From the NCBI GenBank assembly GCA_036346355.1, contig JAYEVF010000031.1, forward strand, positions 620,001 through 684,000: 64,000 nucleotides of DNA. Direction: 5' to 3'. Position 1 is the stretch's first letter. Every line of letters begins with the position of its first letter. Below the pieces are notes generated by a model that had not been told where the DNA came from, made no database searches, and saw only the letters and a list, made by a program, of their open reading frames with translations. The DNA is from Rhipidocladum racemiflorum. Its lineage: Eukaryota > Streptophyta > Magnoliopsida > Poales > Poaceae. Below are positions 45,830 to 57,320 of the stretch, piece after piece. Made by a program: the position numbers and the translations under genes.

Positions 45830-48800
45830 CAGGGCTAAATAAGGAATAGGTTTGGAATCTCTTTACTCAATTCCTATTAGCGCTCCCAAGTCGCTTCGCT
45901 TTCTTCATGGTTGCTCCTTTGAACTCTCTGAAGCAGGTTGACTTATTTCTAGTCTCTCGATCCATAGTTTCCAAAATCTTCACGGGATGCTCCTTGTAAG
46001 TAAAATCCTCTTGCAACTCAATTAACTCTAGCGGTGTCTGTTCCTCTGGAACTCGGAGACACTTCTTCAAGCTAGGACACATGGAATACATCATGCACTC
46101 CTGCTAACGCATCGTGGCAACTCTAGTTGATAAGCAACTTCCCCTCTGCGGCTCAAAATCTTAAATGGTCCAACATAGCAGAGTGCGAGTTTCCCTTTGG
46201 CAAGGAACCTCTTAACTCCCCCGAGGCGTAACTCTGAGGTATACAAAGTAAATGCAGTTCAAAACTCAAATCCCTGCGACGATTGTCAACATAACTCTTA
46301 CAGCCGAGATTGGGCGATCTTCAACCTTTCCCTAATCATGGCGATCTGCTCTTGACCTCCTGAAGAATATCAGGCCCAAAGACACGGCGCTCGCCGGTCT
46401 CATTCCAATTCAATGGCGTCAGGCATGGTGCGTCCATCTGATGCCTCAAAAGGTGACATCAGTAAACTAGCCTGATAACTATTGTTGTAATGGCGAACTC
46501 GGCATCACGGCAAACTCTTATCCCAAGAGGTAGCATAAGCCAATGCACAAGCTCTTAACATATCCTCGAGAATCTGGTTGACTCTTTCGGTCTGTCCATC
46601 CGTCTGCATGGATGATAAGGTATCTTGAAGTTCAAGCGGGTTCCCATGGCTTCATGCAACTTATTCCGAACCTTGAGGTAAATTGGGTACCTCTGTCCGA
46701 TACAATCCTCTTTGGCACTCCGTGCAAGCAGACAATCCTGATCATGTACAATTACGCTAATTTATCTCCCAAGTAAGTGGTCTTCACGGGGATAAAATGG
46801 GCTACTTTGGTCAAGCGATCCACTATAACCCATATGGAGTCATAACCTCCTTGAGTCTTAGGCAAACCGGTAATGAAATCCATTCCGATTTCCTCCCACT
46901 TCCACTCGGTATTTTCATTGGTGTAGTAATCCTGCTGGTCTACTGATGCATTGCCTTGACTCTCGGCATACGTCGCACAATGCAACATGCTCGGCAACTT
47001 CACGTTTCATACTCGGCCACCGAGAATCTTTCCTTCAAATCTGATACATTTTGGCGCTTCGGGATGAATTGAGTACTTGGAGTCGTGGGCTTCCTCCAAA
47101 ATCGATTGCTTTAACTCCTTCTTGTTAGGCACACAAATGCGATCCTTCATCCACAACGTGCCTTGCTCATCCAACTTGAAGTCCTTTGCCTTGCCTTCTT
47201 CCTTGATGGACTTGATCCTGCGGATCTTGTCATCATCCCTCTGTCCTTCTCGGATCTGATCCTCTAAGGTAGGCTTTACTTCCAATGTGGCCAAGAATCC
47301 GCTGGGTACAACCTCAATCTTCATTTTACGAAGATCCTCACATAACTCATCCTGAATTGTGGCTAGCAACGTACTCACGGTATGGCTTTTCCGACTCAGA
47401 GCATCGGCTACTACGTTGGCCTTCCCGGGGTGGTAATGGATCCCAACATTATAGTCCTTGATCAACTCTAACCATCTCCTCGCCTCATATTCGAGATCCA
47501 TTTGGGTGAATATGTACTTAAGGCTCTTATGATCCGTATATACTTCACATCTGTTTCGATCGAGATAGTGACGCCATATCTTCAAGGCATGCACTACGGC
47601 AGCCTAACTCTAGGTCATGTGTCGGATAATTTTCCTCATGCGGCCTCAAGCGCCTTGATGCATAAGCGGCGACCTTTCCATTCTGCATCGACACACATCC
47701 AAGTCCTTGGCGCGATCGTCACAATAAATATCGAAGCTTTGAGCAACATCAGGTAGAACTAACACCGGTCTTGATGTCAATCGCTTCTTCAGCTCTGAAA
47801 TCCTTTCTCACATTCTCGCGTCCAGGCAAACTTCTTTTCCTTCTTCAGCAATTGCGTAGAGGTTTCGCAATTGTCGAAGCTTTCGATGAAAGCGGCGGTA
47901 GTATCCTGCCATTCCAAGGAAACTCAGAATGCAGGTCACAGATCTTTGGCTGCTCCCAATGTAACACGACTTCTACTTTGCTTGGATCTCTGGCGACTCC
48001 TTCTGCGGTCATTACATGTCCAAGAAACTCCACCTTGTCCTTCCAAAAATCACACTTGTCTGAACTTGGCGAAAAGTTCTTTGTTCCTCGGCTTTTCCAA
48101 AACTTCGCCTTAAGTGTTCGGCATGTTCATCCTCTGTCTTGGAGTAGATTAGGATATCATCTATGAACACGACAACAAACTTGTCCAAATATTCCATGAA
48201 CACCTTATTCATCATATTCATGAAATAAATTTGGCGCATTAAATCGATCAAAGGACATAATCGTAAACTCGTAATGTCCATATCTTGGCGAGAATGTAGT
48301 CTTGAATATCTTACGATCGGATCTTCAAGCGATGGTATCCCGATCTAAGATCAATCTTGGAGAAAACTCCGGCTCCTCTCGGTGAACAAACAAATCATCA
48401 ATCCTGGTAGCGGATACTTATTCTTCACGGTGACTTCATTGAGTGCACGGTAGTCGATGCACATCCTGAAACTTCCGTCCTTTTTCTTGACAAACAAAGC
48501 GGTGCTCCCCACGGCGACGAACTCGGTCTGATAAATCCTTTCTCCATTAACTCTTCTAGCTGTTTCTTCATCTCAACCAACTCCTCGGTGGACATCCGAT
48601 AGGGTCTCTTTGCTATCGGTCTTTGTGCAGTACAAGCTCTATCACAAACTCTATGTCCACATGTCAGCGGCATACCAGGTAGATCTTCAGGAAAAACATC
48701 ACGGGTACTCATTCACTCTTGAGACATCCTCTATCTTGATTGCCTTGGTAATCTTGTTAACCATCAACTGTCCATCTCTAAGCTGCAGTGGCTTGAAATT

Positions 48801-49140
48801 CCACTTTCTTCCCACACGGGCTCTCAATCGAGATAGTCCTTAGTCCACAATCCAATACTGACCTTGTGCTTGGATAACCAATCCATTCCCAAAATAACGT
48901 CTAAGGTGCAGGTCTCCAAAATAATAAGGTTTGCTAGGAACTCTATTCCATCTATTAGTATTCTCACCGGAACATCCTACTTTCGATTCGGAGTTGAACC
49001 AGGGTTTGAACTAAAAGCATGCATCTAAGTCTTGCAATCCTCAAATCATTTCTAGTAGCAAAGCCTTGCGAAACAAACGAATCTAAGCTCGTGAGTCAAA
49101 CAAAGCTGTTGCAGTCTTGAGTTAACAAGTAACTTACCCG
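45830..49140 (-). pseudogene. A2 pol
   Basis: Read leftward. The protease region, around 48850-49140, has a damaged DSGA site. RT runs from 48712 (DVFPEDLPGMP) to about 47850, with the catalytic FIDDILIYSK near 48140. RNase H is at about 47330-47760 (YTDHKSLKYIFTQ near 47530). The integrase zinc region is near 46950-47100 and its core lies at 46752-46900 (MDFITGLPKTQGGYDS). HPQTDGQ is readable with errors near 46600. The chromodomain at 45867-46094 includes EHPVKILETMDRETRNK. Frames break at many of the same places as in A1 (for example FGLTNAP in RT) and at others of its own. Some damage was therefore inherited before the copies separated, or both carry the same sequencing problem. Confidence 0.8.
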
Positions 49141-49249
49141 ATCTGACGTCCGTAGCATTCTGCGGTGCATCTGTGGTGACATGGTTGACTCGGCCTCTCA
49201 CCACGATGCAGGGTGTGGCTCCTGGTCTTTGGCGTCCTAGCTGGGGTGG

Positions 49250-50272
49250 TTCCTAGATTGAAGCGGCCAGGGTCACTCCTGCTGTCTTCTTTGGACAAGC
49301 TGTTGGCAAAGTGTCTGGCTCGTTGCGATTGTAGCGGCGTCTCACTGTTCTTGCCGATTTGCACGGAGCAGCGTTTCTAGCAGGGTGGGTGCAGTAGTTA
49401 CGATTGGCATGTCTTGGTCTTTGAGGATGGTGTCCTTGTTGCATTCTGTGGTTGAAATCGAAGAATTGATTTGGTGCAACTCTCGGTATTGCGTTCCACT
49501 GGCGTGATCCTTCTTTGTTGCATCCTGTGCTTCTGTTCTCATCCAGTTCCTTGCGCTTGTCCTCAAGAATAAGTGCCTTATTCACCGACTCTTGGAAATC
49601 TGGAAAGGTGTGGGTGATCAATCCTACTTGCAATCTGAGTTAAGTCCCTTCATAAAAGCAGGTATCTGGCTTTATCCGTCGCTACATCCTCGGTGCGTGG
49701 CGTGCTAGCTGTGTGAACTTGTTCGGAGTAGTCGACCATTGGCTGATTACCTTGCTTGATGCTCTGAACTCCTCCTTCATAAGGTCCATGATTCCCTCAG
49801 GCACGTGATCTTGTCGGAATGCTGGTGTGAATTCTTCCCAAGTGATATCTTGAGGGTTCTCTTGCGTGGCACGAAGTTCTCCCACCATTCGGCTGTCCCT
49901 TCAGGTGATGAGAAGCGTAAAGTACCTTCTCATTTCCTATGCATTGAGCTATGTGTAGCTTCCTCTCGATTGATCTTAACCAATCATCGGCCTCCAATGG
50001 ATTGGCATTCCCAGAGAAAGTGGGTGGGTGAGTTCTCATGAACTCTGACAGCCTTGTATTCTGGCGTGGTCCCTAATTAACTTGATTAGCGATGGCCTGG
50101 CGGTGGCGTGTTGCATTTGTTGCATCATAGCATGCATCAAGCGAGTGCAGGCAGCAAGAAAAGCTCCGAAATTCTGCACATCCAGTGGCGGTGCTGGTGC
50201 TCCCTCATTGGGGTTTTCTACTGGGCGAGAACCGCTTCCATTGCCTCCAAAGTTTCCACGGGTATTCACCAT
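49250..50272 (-). pseudogene. A2 gag
   Basis: Starts MVNTRGNFGGNGSGSR at 50272 on the minus strand. FMRTHPPTFSGNANPLEADD and WLRSIERKLHIAQCIGNEKV lie near 49930-50039, then EGIMDLMKEEFRA and NKALILEDKRKELDENR near 49560. The zinc-knuckle position (about 49300-49345) reads VRRRYNRNEP with no Cys pair, as in A1. Several frameshifts. Confidence 0.75.
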
Positions 50273-50555
50273 CTGTCGATTTGCTCTAGGTTTAGAGATG
50301 AGAGGGAAACAAGAATAGACAAGTAATATGGAACTTATGCGGGGCGAAAGGTGTACTTTAAGGTCCAACTTTATTATTGATATTAATAACTTGGTATGGT
50401 TGCTTACAATGCCTAAGGGCCTTGCAACACATACTGCACACTCAGCAAACAAATGAAAATCCAAATCGAACTAACACTGGAGTCTGACGCCTAAAGGGTG
50501 ACTCTTTATTCTATGACGCGACTCGGCGAAGGAGTCTCACTATAGAACCTATGCT

Positions 50556-51272
50556 CACTCAACGAAAACCTCCACGGCCTGGAGTGCGGATCTTTGCGGC
50601 ATAGGCGCGAAAGCTTGATTGCCATGTCCGGCAAGCGTGTCCTCTATGGTAGTCGAAGAAGCGGTGTCCTCATCGAGATCGACTCCTCTGGATGCGGCTC
50701 GTGTAGCTCAATCTTGGCTCTGAGTGCAGTCAGGTACAAAGTCATCTCCAACTCGTCAATCCTTCGCGAGAAGGTGTGCCACATACTCTTGAGCTTCCCG
50801 CCATCTGTTTTCTCTGTCGTGATCTCCTTGCGGGCCTTCTGTAGCTCCTTGCTTGTATTATCTAGTACATCCTCTTGGCGACAACAAATCGTGCCAAGCG
50901 TGTAACCGTGGCATCCTCATCTGAATCGCCTTGGTCAAGAAAGGTTGTCGCTGCGCGGATGATAACGGAACACCGTGCTCTCCAATTCTCTGGCGTAGAT
51001 ACGGGTAATGTGCCGCATTGCTCGTCGTGATACTTCTTGGATACCCATCTGCATTGTAGATCTCTGGCGGTCACGGTGTATCGAGGCGATTGCACAGGCC
51101 CTTCTTCCTAGCGGTACCTCAATCTTTACGTCACAAGCCTTGATCAATCCCGCTTGTCCGATCACTTCTACTTGGTATTGGGGCTTCTCAAAATCTCCGA
51201 GAATTTGTAGCATATGCCAAAGTTCATGGCGTGACCAACTCCTAGATCAACGTAGTTGAACTCTTCCTCCAT
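50556..51272 (-). pseudogene. A2 upstream ORF (ORF0)
   Basis: ATG at 51272 (minus) opens MEEEFNYVDLGVGHAMNF. A shift then leads into HMLQILGDFEKPQYQVEV, GIQEVSRRAMRHITRIYARE near 51010 and the coiled-coil-like KELQKARKEIT stretch near 50840. It is the same protein as A1 ORF0, which helps correct its frames. Between the copies the amino-acid sequence looks better kept than the DNA length. No known domain recognised. Confidence 0.6.
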
Positions 51273-51476
51273 CTGTCACAAGAGTGCTTTGCGTAAGAAC
51301 TCGGAATTTTTAAAGTGTGACAAGGTAAGGGAAAATTTCAGCAAGAGACAAGAAAAGAGAGAAGGGGGTAAGTCGAGATGTCATTTCTTATTTTGACAAA
51401 TTTTTAGCTTTAGAAAATAGGTTTTATCCTTACTACGACCATTCTAGCTAGGGTTGAGCCTACGATCAAGTATGGC

Positions 51477-51489
51477 TCGATACCACCTC
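51477..51489 (-). other. A2 primer-binding site, damaged
   Basis: The complement reads TGGTATCGAGCC where A1 has TGGTATCAGAGC, so the tRNA-Met match is reduced by one missing or changed base. Confidence 0.7.
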
Positions 51490-54400
51490 TGTCGGGACCC
51501 GAATTTGCAAATCCGGACCCTCTGTGTATTCAGCACTAGTCCAGGAACGCGCTAGTGCACACAGTCTTAACATCGGTAAATATCACAATCATACCACTCG
51601 ATACCGATAAAGTACTTTATTTAAATAGTCAAACTGGTTACTTGACCTTATAGTCAAGTTACAAATATATGCCTCGCAAGGCGAAGCTTATTCAGAGAAA
51701 AATAATAGCAGCGGAAAATCAAATAACCCGTGGCGCCATCCAAGATACCACAGCAATCGATCGGGCTCGCTTCCTAAGTAGACGGATCTTCTTGGAGTTC
51801 CTCCTCCAAAGCTTGTGCGATCTCCTCTTCAACTGGTGTTGTATTGTGGCAAGGGTGAGTACTTGGTACTCGACAAGTCATGCAGAATGCAAGCTAATAT
51901 ACTATATGCATGGCTTGGTACAAAGGAATAGCTCAAGGTATATTTGCGATAAAATGACATTTGAAAAGTAATGTAAGTAGATTCAGCAAGAGAAATAAGT
52001 AAAGCATAAGTAACTATTCAAGAAGTTTGGTAAACATCTTTCCCATCCTAAACCACATTTCCATCAACTTCATTATTAATCTAGCCCAACCTTTCAAACC
52101 AAAGTTATTTTTGAGAAAATCTAACCCTTGATTTGTAATTCGGCGATGTCAATACCGCGGACACGGCTATTCGAATAGATTCTAAACTCTGCGAGAGGTT
52201 ATGCACTTTACCCACAAGATACGATCAAACACCACAAAGGCGAGTTCAGTAACAAAGTCTTTTGGAAACTTCTAACAATACAAGTGGTCCTCCCGGTTAT
52301 TGCTATGATAACCCTTCCTTCGCTAAGGCGAAGTCTAGGCCAATCAACTGTTAGATGGGTACTGGCCTCACCCCGATGCGCTCCCCCGTACAACTTACAC
52401 AAAGGGTGTAGTTGACCTCCTGAGGTCCCACAGGTACGTTATTAGTAACTTAGTCAACTAGGTCCGTCCCATTACAGACATGTGGTTGCACGTTAGACCC
52501 AGTTCAAAGGCTTGCAAGGTGAAGTCCTTAGGGTGACCAGGGCAAGACTACCCGAAGAACCAAATCAACACTCCCAATGCCACAACTGGCCCACCTGATT
52601 ACTCTTGCCACATGCCCCGGTCAGCGTTTATCAAACCCCAGTTGATTATCATGCACCACGTGACATCAACATCACATGATACCTTTCCAAAACAGGTTCA
52701 ATATATCATTAAGTCAATATTAACATTTGATTATCCAAAATCATGTTATGAGCACGTAGCAGGTCTAAGCAGTATACTACAACGGTCTAAACCCATGTTG
52801 GCGATTTAATAATGTCCAACTAGTAATCCACAACTAGGGTGACAAGGGATCATGGCACATACTTAAATAATCAAGGTGTCATACAGCAAATTGGTATTTA
52901 TCTAACCCCCATGTTTAAACAAAGTATTTTTCTAATTGAACTAGCATGCAATAGTTTAAATCAAAATAGATTTCGAAATAGGATCAACATGGTCAAAGCA
53001 CAACTTGCCTTCAAAAAGTACTTGTTCTTGGTCTTGAGTTGGATCCTGAGTCAATACTTCTCCTTGAATCCTTAGGCACTTCAACGTCTACTCGTAAAGC
53101 GTGCAAATAGCAAATACACGAATAAACAATAGGCAAAAAGTGTCCAAACATCCAAATAAAATCCATAAACAGAGAGAACATAATTTTATGAGTTTTTAGA
53201 AACTGGAATCGTCAAATTTGGAGTTAAGACGAAAAAGTTATGATTATTTAAAGTTTAAATAATCAATTAAATAATTTTGCAGAGAAAAACTTTAGTCCAA
53301 AAATTAATTAAAATTCATATTTAGGTAGGTCTCAATTTTATACAAATTTAGAAATTTGAATCACTCAAATCGGAGTTGAAAGCATAAAGTTATAAGCGTT
53401 TGAAGTTTTGAAATTCAAATCAATTATTAAACCGATTTATTAAATCATTTTCTTTTTCAAAATCATTTATTGCGGCGAGGGACACGTGGCAGCACTGGAT
53501 TGGTCTGGCGGCGTCGGCCGGTCCATGGACTCGGTCCGCTCGGCTCGGGTCTCAGTGGACCCGGTCCACGGCTCACGTGTCGGCCCGACATGTGGGCCCA
53601 CTCGGGTAAGCGTCATCGCCCGGCGTCGGCGGGGCTCGACCCGCAGTCGGCCAGCGGGACCTACCGATGACGCGTCATGGGTGACGTCCGCGGTGCGATC
53701 GGCCCGACCGCAGCGGGCCGCGTGTCGATGTGTAGCGCGCGCCGCGTGGCGCGGCGGTCGGCTCCCTGGACCGCGTGGCACGATCGTAGCCGTTGGTTTG
53801 AAAACCGGCGGCTAGGATTGATTTGGGCCTCCGATTGCTTGGGCGCGCGGGTTGATCTGGGCCGTTGGATGCTTGATCTAACGGTCCGAGATCCAATCTA
53901 ACCTGGTGCGGCTCCGCTACGTGGCACGACTAAGCCGTTGGATCTAGATCCAACCGGTTGAGATTAGATCTAGGATTTTCAACGGGGAACTCACCGAGGG
54001 TGACGTGGCGCGATCTCGAGCCCTTGGATCTTGATCGGACGGTTGGTGGAGCTCTTCAAAGTCGGCGATGGCTTCACGGCGAAGTCGTGGCTGCTGGCCC
54101 GAGGATCGCGACCACACGAACTGGCGTTTGGGACGTGCTCCGGCGAGGTGAAGGGTCTCTTCGGGTGCACCTGGCTTCGTGGGTTCCGGATCTGGGGTCA
54201 ATGGCGGCAGGGGACGGCGGACGGCGGCGGAATCAAGCAAAACCACAACGGAGGGATGCTATGACTCCGGCGAGCGATTTCGGCGGATCTACGCGCCGAG
54301 GCTCGGTGAGGTAGGGCGAGAGTGCGCGAAGTCACGGCGGTCCTCTGGTACCACCCGGTATTTAAATGCCCTCGGCATGCAGCGCCTGAGGCGGAACCCT

Positions 54401-54992
54401 AATCCTACACTACGGCGACGCGGCGGAGAGTCCGGCTCGGACTCGGCGGGGGCGATGACGCACGGCGATCCACGTGGCACGATCAACGGCCCACGATCGG
54501 CGTGGACGCGATCGGATCCGCGTCTTGGATTCGGCCGCTGATGCGGAAGATCTGGCAGTTGGATCTTGATCCAACGGTTGGGATCGATTAGGTTTTGGAG
54601 TTGGTTTGGTCGAGTCACGTGGCTCGGGTCGGACTCGAACTCGAGTCTGACTCGGGCTCGGTCGGATGAACAAGATGCCTTGACCCGACTTGAATTTCCA
54701 GCGAATTAATATTTAAAATAATTCCCAGTAATTCATTTAATTCATTAAAAATAGCAAAATACTCGGAAAAATTCCAGAAAAATTCTGGAAAATATTTTAG
54801 GGTATTTGGGACTTAAATAAAATATTTCCAACAAAATTTTATTTGCAAAATTAAATTCTTTAATTATTTCAAAATGGAATAAATTCAAATAAATTCCAAA
54901 TAAATCCAAATAAATTCCAGAAAATTCCAAAAATTCACCAAAGTGCCAAATCACACATGAATTTAAGAAAAGCAAAATTTTGGGGTGTTACA
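51490..54992 (-). repeat. A2 5' LTR
   Basis: 3503 bp. It ends on the right with GGGGTGTTACA, the complement of the intact TGTAACACCCC start, next to target copy CTTTT. Confidence 0.9.
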
Positions 54993-54997
54993 CTTTT

Positions 54998-56403
54998 GGT
55001 CAAATTGTTCCTTATGTTGAGTTTCAGAGTTTTCCCTAAAACTCGTAGAAATTGGTGCTAATCTCTGTTTTTGGCGAATTTGTTTAGTTTGTGCTGAGTA
55101 TGGATTTTTTACACCCAAAAATTGTTGAGTGGATCGCGCTTCTTCGCGTTCGCACTGAATTATCTTTGGAATCAGTATTTTAAAGGAAGCAGATGGACAT
55201 AGTGGGTTGTATTGGAAACTCTTGAGATTTAATTTGTAACTCTTTTTGACTAGAGTTGGATTTATTTGCATAATGTGTGTGATGTTTGCGAGTGCTTCAA
55301 AAAGGTGGATTTTATAAATGTTTTATAAAGTGATTTTGTTAGTGAGGTGTTCCCTTTTGGAAATGAATTTCCCTCTCCTTGAGAAAATTTGTGACGGTTG
55401 TGGGAGCAGATGCTTGACTTGAAATGTTGATGTTCTCTTCCAAAATGTTGAATTTGGTTGAAATGCAATATTTTGCAAGTTCAGTTTTCAATTGATGTGG
55501 GATGGGATGCGACGTGGTGTTTTAATGTTAACTATGCTGCCGTCATAGTCTATATGAGTTACCGCAACCTTCGATGTTAATTGTGTTTCAACTATGTGAT
55601 ACCGAGGAAGAAGTCATTTGGTGAATGACTATTCGCATCAAGTTGTTACATGATGAATGAATGGTGAAAAGAAAAAGCGAGACATTGTTTATGCATAATT
55701 AATCATAAAGGAGTCGTTGATCCAAATAGTTGAGAAAGTCATATATTGATATATTAATAATCAGGAGTGCTCTTGAAAAGTTTGCATTCATATCATGAAT
55801 CGAGATGTCCATTTCTTTCTAGTATGAAAAGAAAGAATGTAGAATTTCTGGTATTTTGGTTGTGGTGTAGAGGATTTGTGCTTCCTTTGCGATTTGGCTT
55901 GGAAAAAAAAAAGATGAATGCTCCTTGGATGTTGCCGAATTCTTTCCAAAGTGGTTGTTAACGTTTTGGATTTGAGTTGTCGTATGTGGTCCACTTGGGT
56001 TCAAAAGAATTGTACTTCTTTTGCTCTATAGATGGGAGTGAGGATATGAATGCTCTTGGTTTATGGTTGAGTATACGAAATATGTGTACACTTGGGCTTG
56101 ATTACTAAGTGTTATTGTGTGAGGGCGAGACCCTCTTAAGAAAGGAGCCAATTGTGGTTTGGTAAGGTTTTACGATCCTAGCTTGGGGCTAAGTGTCGAA
56201 CCTTAGTGGTATAAGGGTGGTTTGTGATGGAGGTTGATGATGTATGGGTTTAACCTTTATTAAGAGTATCGATGGGTGGAAGTGAAGTTGACGGTAGTTC
56301 GATGATAATTATCCTGCCGTGAGCAATTGTCTTAACTAGTTGACTCTGGGTTTGAGACTTTCCTGGGAGAGGATGGAATGAAATGTTAGCATGATCGTGT
56401 ATC
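54998..56403 (+). other. B2 internal region, third non-coding segment
   Basis: Aligns with the internal DNA of B4 (minus strand, 63174-64000), for example around GAGGGCGAGACCCTCTTAAG at 56122 and GTTGATGATGTATGGGTTTA at 56233. This confirms it as family-B interior. It ends in a deletion junction at 56404-56409. No coding signal. Confidence 0.7.
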
Positions 56404-57227
56404 GGAAGGTCGGTGAGAAAGTTATAAATAATCCGGAGCGCCATGGATGTAAGACCTACCTCGTGATTCCACCCACGCGGTGAGTGGAAGCGAGCAGTAG
56501 GCACCCTCCATCTACGGGATGGAAGGGGGACGTGGGTGCATGCCGATGGGTGTGCACTCGGCAATACCAGTATTTGTGTCGAGGAGACATGTGCATTGCA
56601 TTCATGATGATGATGATGAAATGATCTCGATGAGGTTGAGACATGAATATGATTTTGCATATGAAGTATGACTTGATCATGATGTTGAGTTTGTTATGTA
56701 GTGATGATAATATTTGAATTGCTCTGTATGACCCATTGCAATATACTTGCTGAGTGATGAACTCACGCTTGTGTTTTATGTTGTTTTTAGGTACCATGAA
56801 ACCGACATGCGGGAAAAGGGCTTAGTGGCACATCTTCACAAAGTTTCACTTATTAAGATATATGCAATTTTGCCATTCGTAGTTGTAATTATAAGTTAAT
56901 GCGTTGAGAGCTTGGAGTATGACTTATTTGTGTGCTTGGTCATATTATTTATTTCGTTTTAGATCATGGAGCGGTTAAATTCATTATGCTAGACTTAAAT
57001 AGTTGCTATATCGCCTGTTATTGCTGCTTTAGATGCTTCCCATTATGATATAACTTGTGATATTATTGTTGATGCTCCGTACCATAGAAAAACAAAGGAG
57101 ATGCTGCCGAAATTTTCGGTTTTTGTATGTACTCCTTTGCTGTAATTTACCTTTAGATGTGGTTATTAGATGTTGTTTAGTCTATGTTTGGTGACATCCA
57201 GGGCATATTAGATGCCAGGGTTTTACA
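56404..57227 (+). repeat. B2 3' LTR, truncated to its last 0.8 kb
   Basis: Corresponds to 27655-28490 of the 5' LTR. The first 1.4 kb of the LTR, the purine tract and about 0.44 kb of interior are missing. The LTR end is mutated (GCCAGGGTTTTACA) but still finishes in CA next to target copy GTGGG. Confidence 0.85.
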
Positions 57228-57232
57228 GTGGG

Positions 57233-57320
57233 TTCTTTCACCACAACTCCTTCTATTGATGAAAGGTTTTGGGTCCTTGATTTCGATGCTAGAAGATGGA
57301 AAGCAGGCCGTCTTCGGAGG
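57233..57320 (+). pseudogene. mudrA: mudrA C-terminal end
   Basis: After B2 and its target copy GTGGG, the frame resumes as VGSFTTTPSIDERFWVLDFD and then ARRWKAGRLRR. The Gly-Arg-rich end resembles the C-terminal tail of MuDR transposases. It runs directly into the PMD gene, which is read in a different frame. Confidence 0.65.

Larger units (their letters stand above)
42300..54992 (-). mobile_element. Complete gypsy family A element A2, minus strand
   Basis: A perfect CTTTT duplication at 42295-42299 and 54993-54997 flanks 12.7 kb. LTRs are 42300-45792 (3') and 51490-54992 (5'). Gene order on the minus strand matches A1: primer site, ORF0, gag, protease, RT, RNase H, integrase, chromodomain. 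It lies inside the B2 interior. All frames are broken. Confidence 0.9.
26232..57227 (+). mobile_element. Gypsy family B element B2, non-coding internal region (LARD-like)
   Basis: Perfect GTGGG duplication at 26227-26231 and 57228-57232. Full 5' LTR and tRNA-Met primer site, a truncated 3' LTR, and an internal region made of 28491-29910, 41263-42299 and 54998-56403. Without its guests (B3 and A2) it is about 6.9 kb. The internal pieces show no gag or pol signal in any frame. Long LTRs with a multi-kilobase non-coding interior fit a large retrotransposon derivative. Its first internal 250 bp match those of the coding element B3. Confidence 0.85.
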
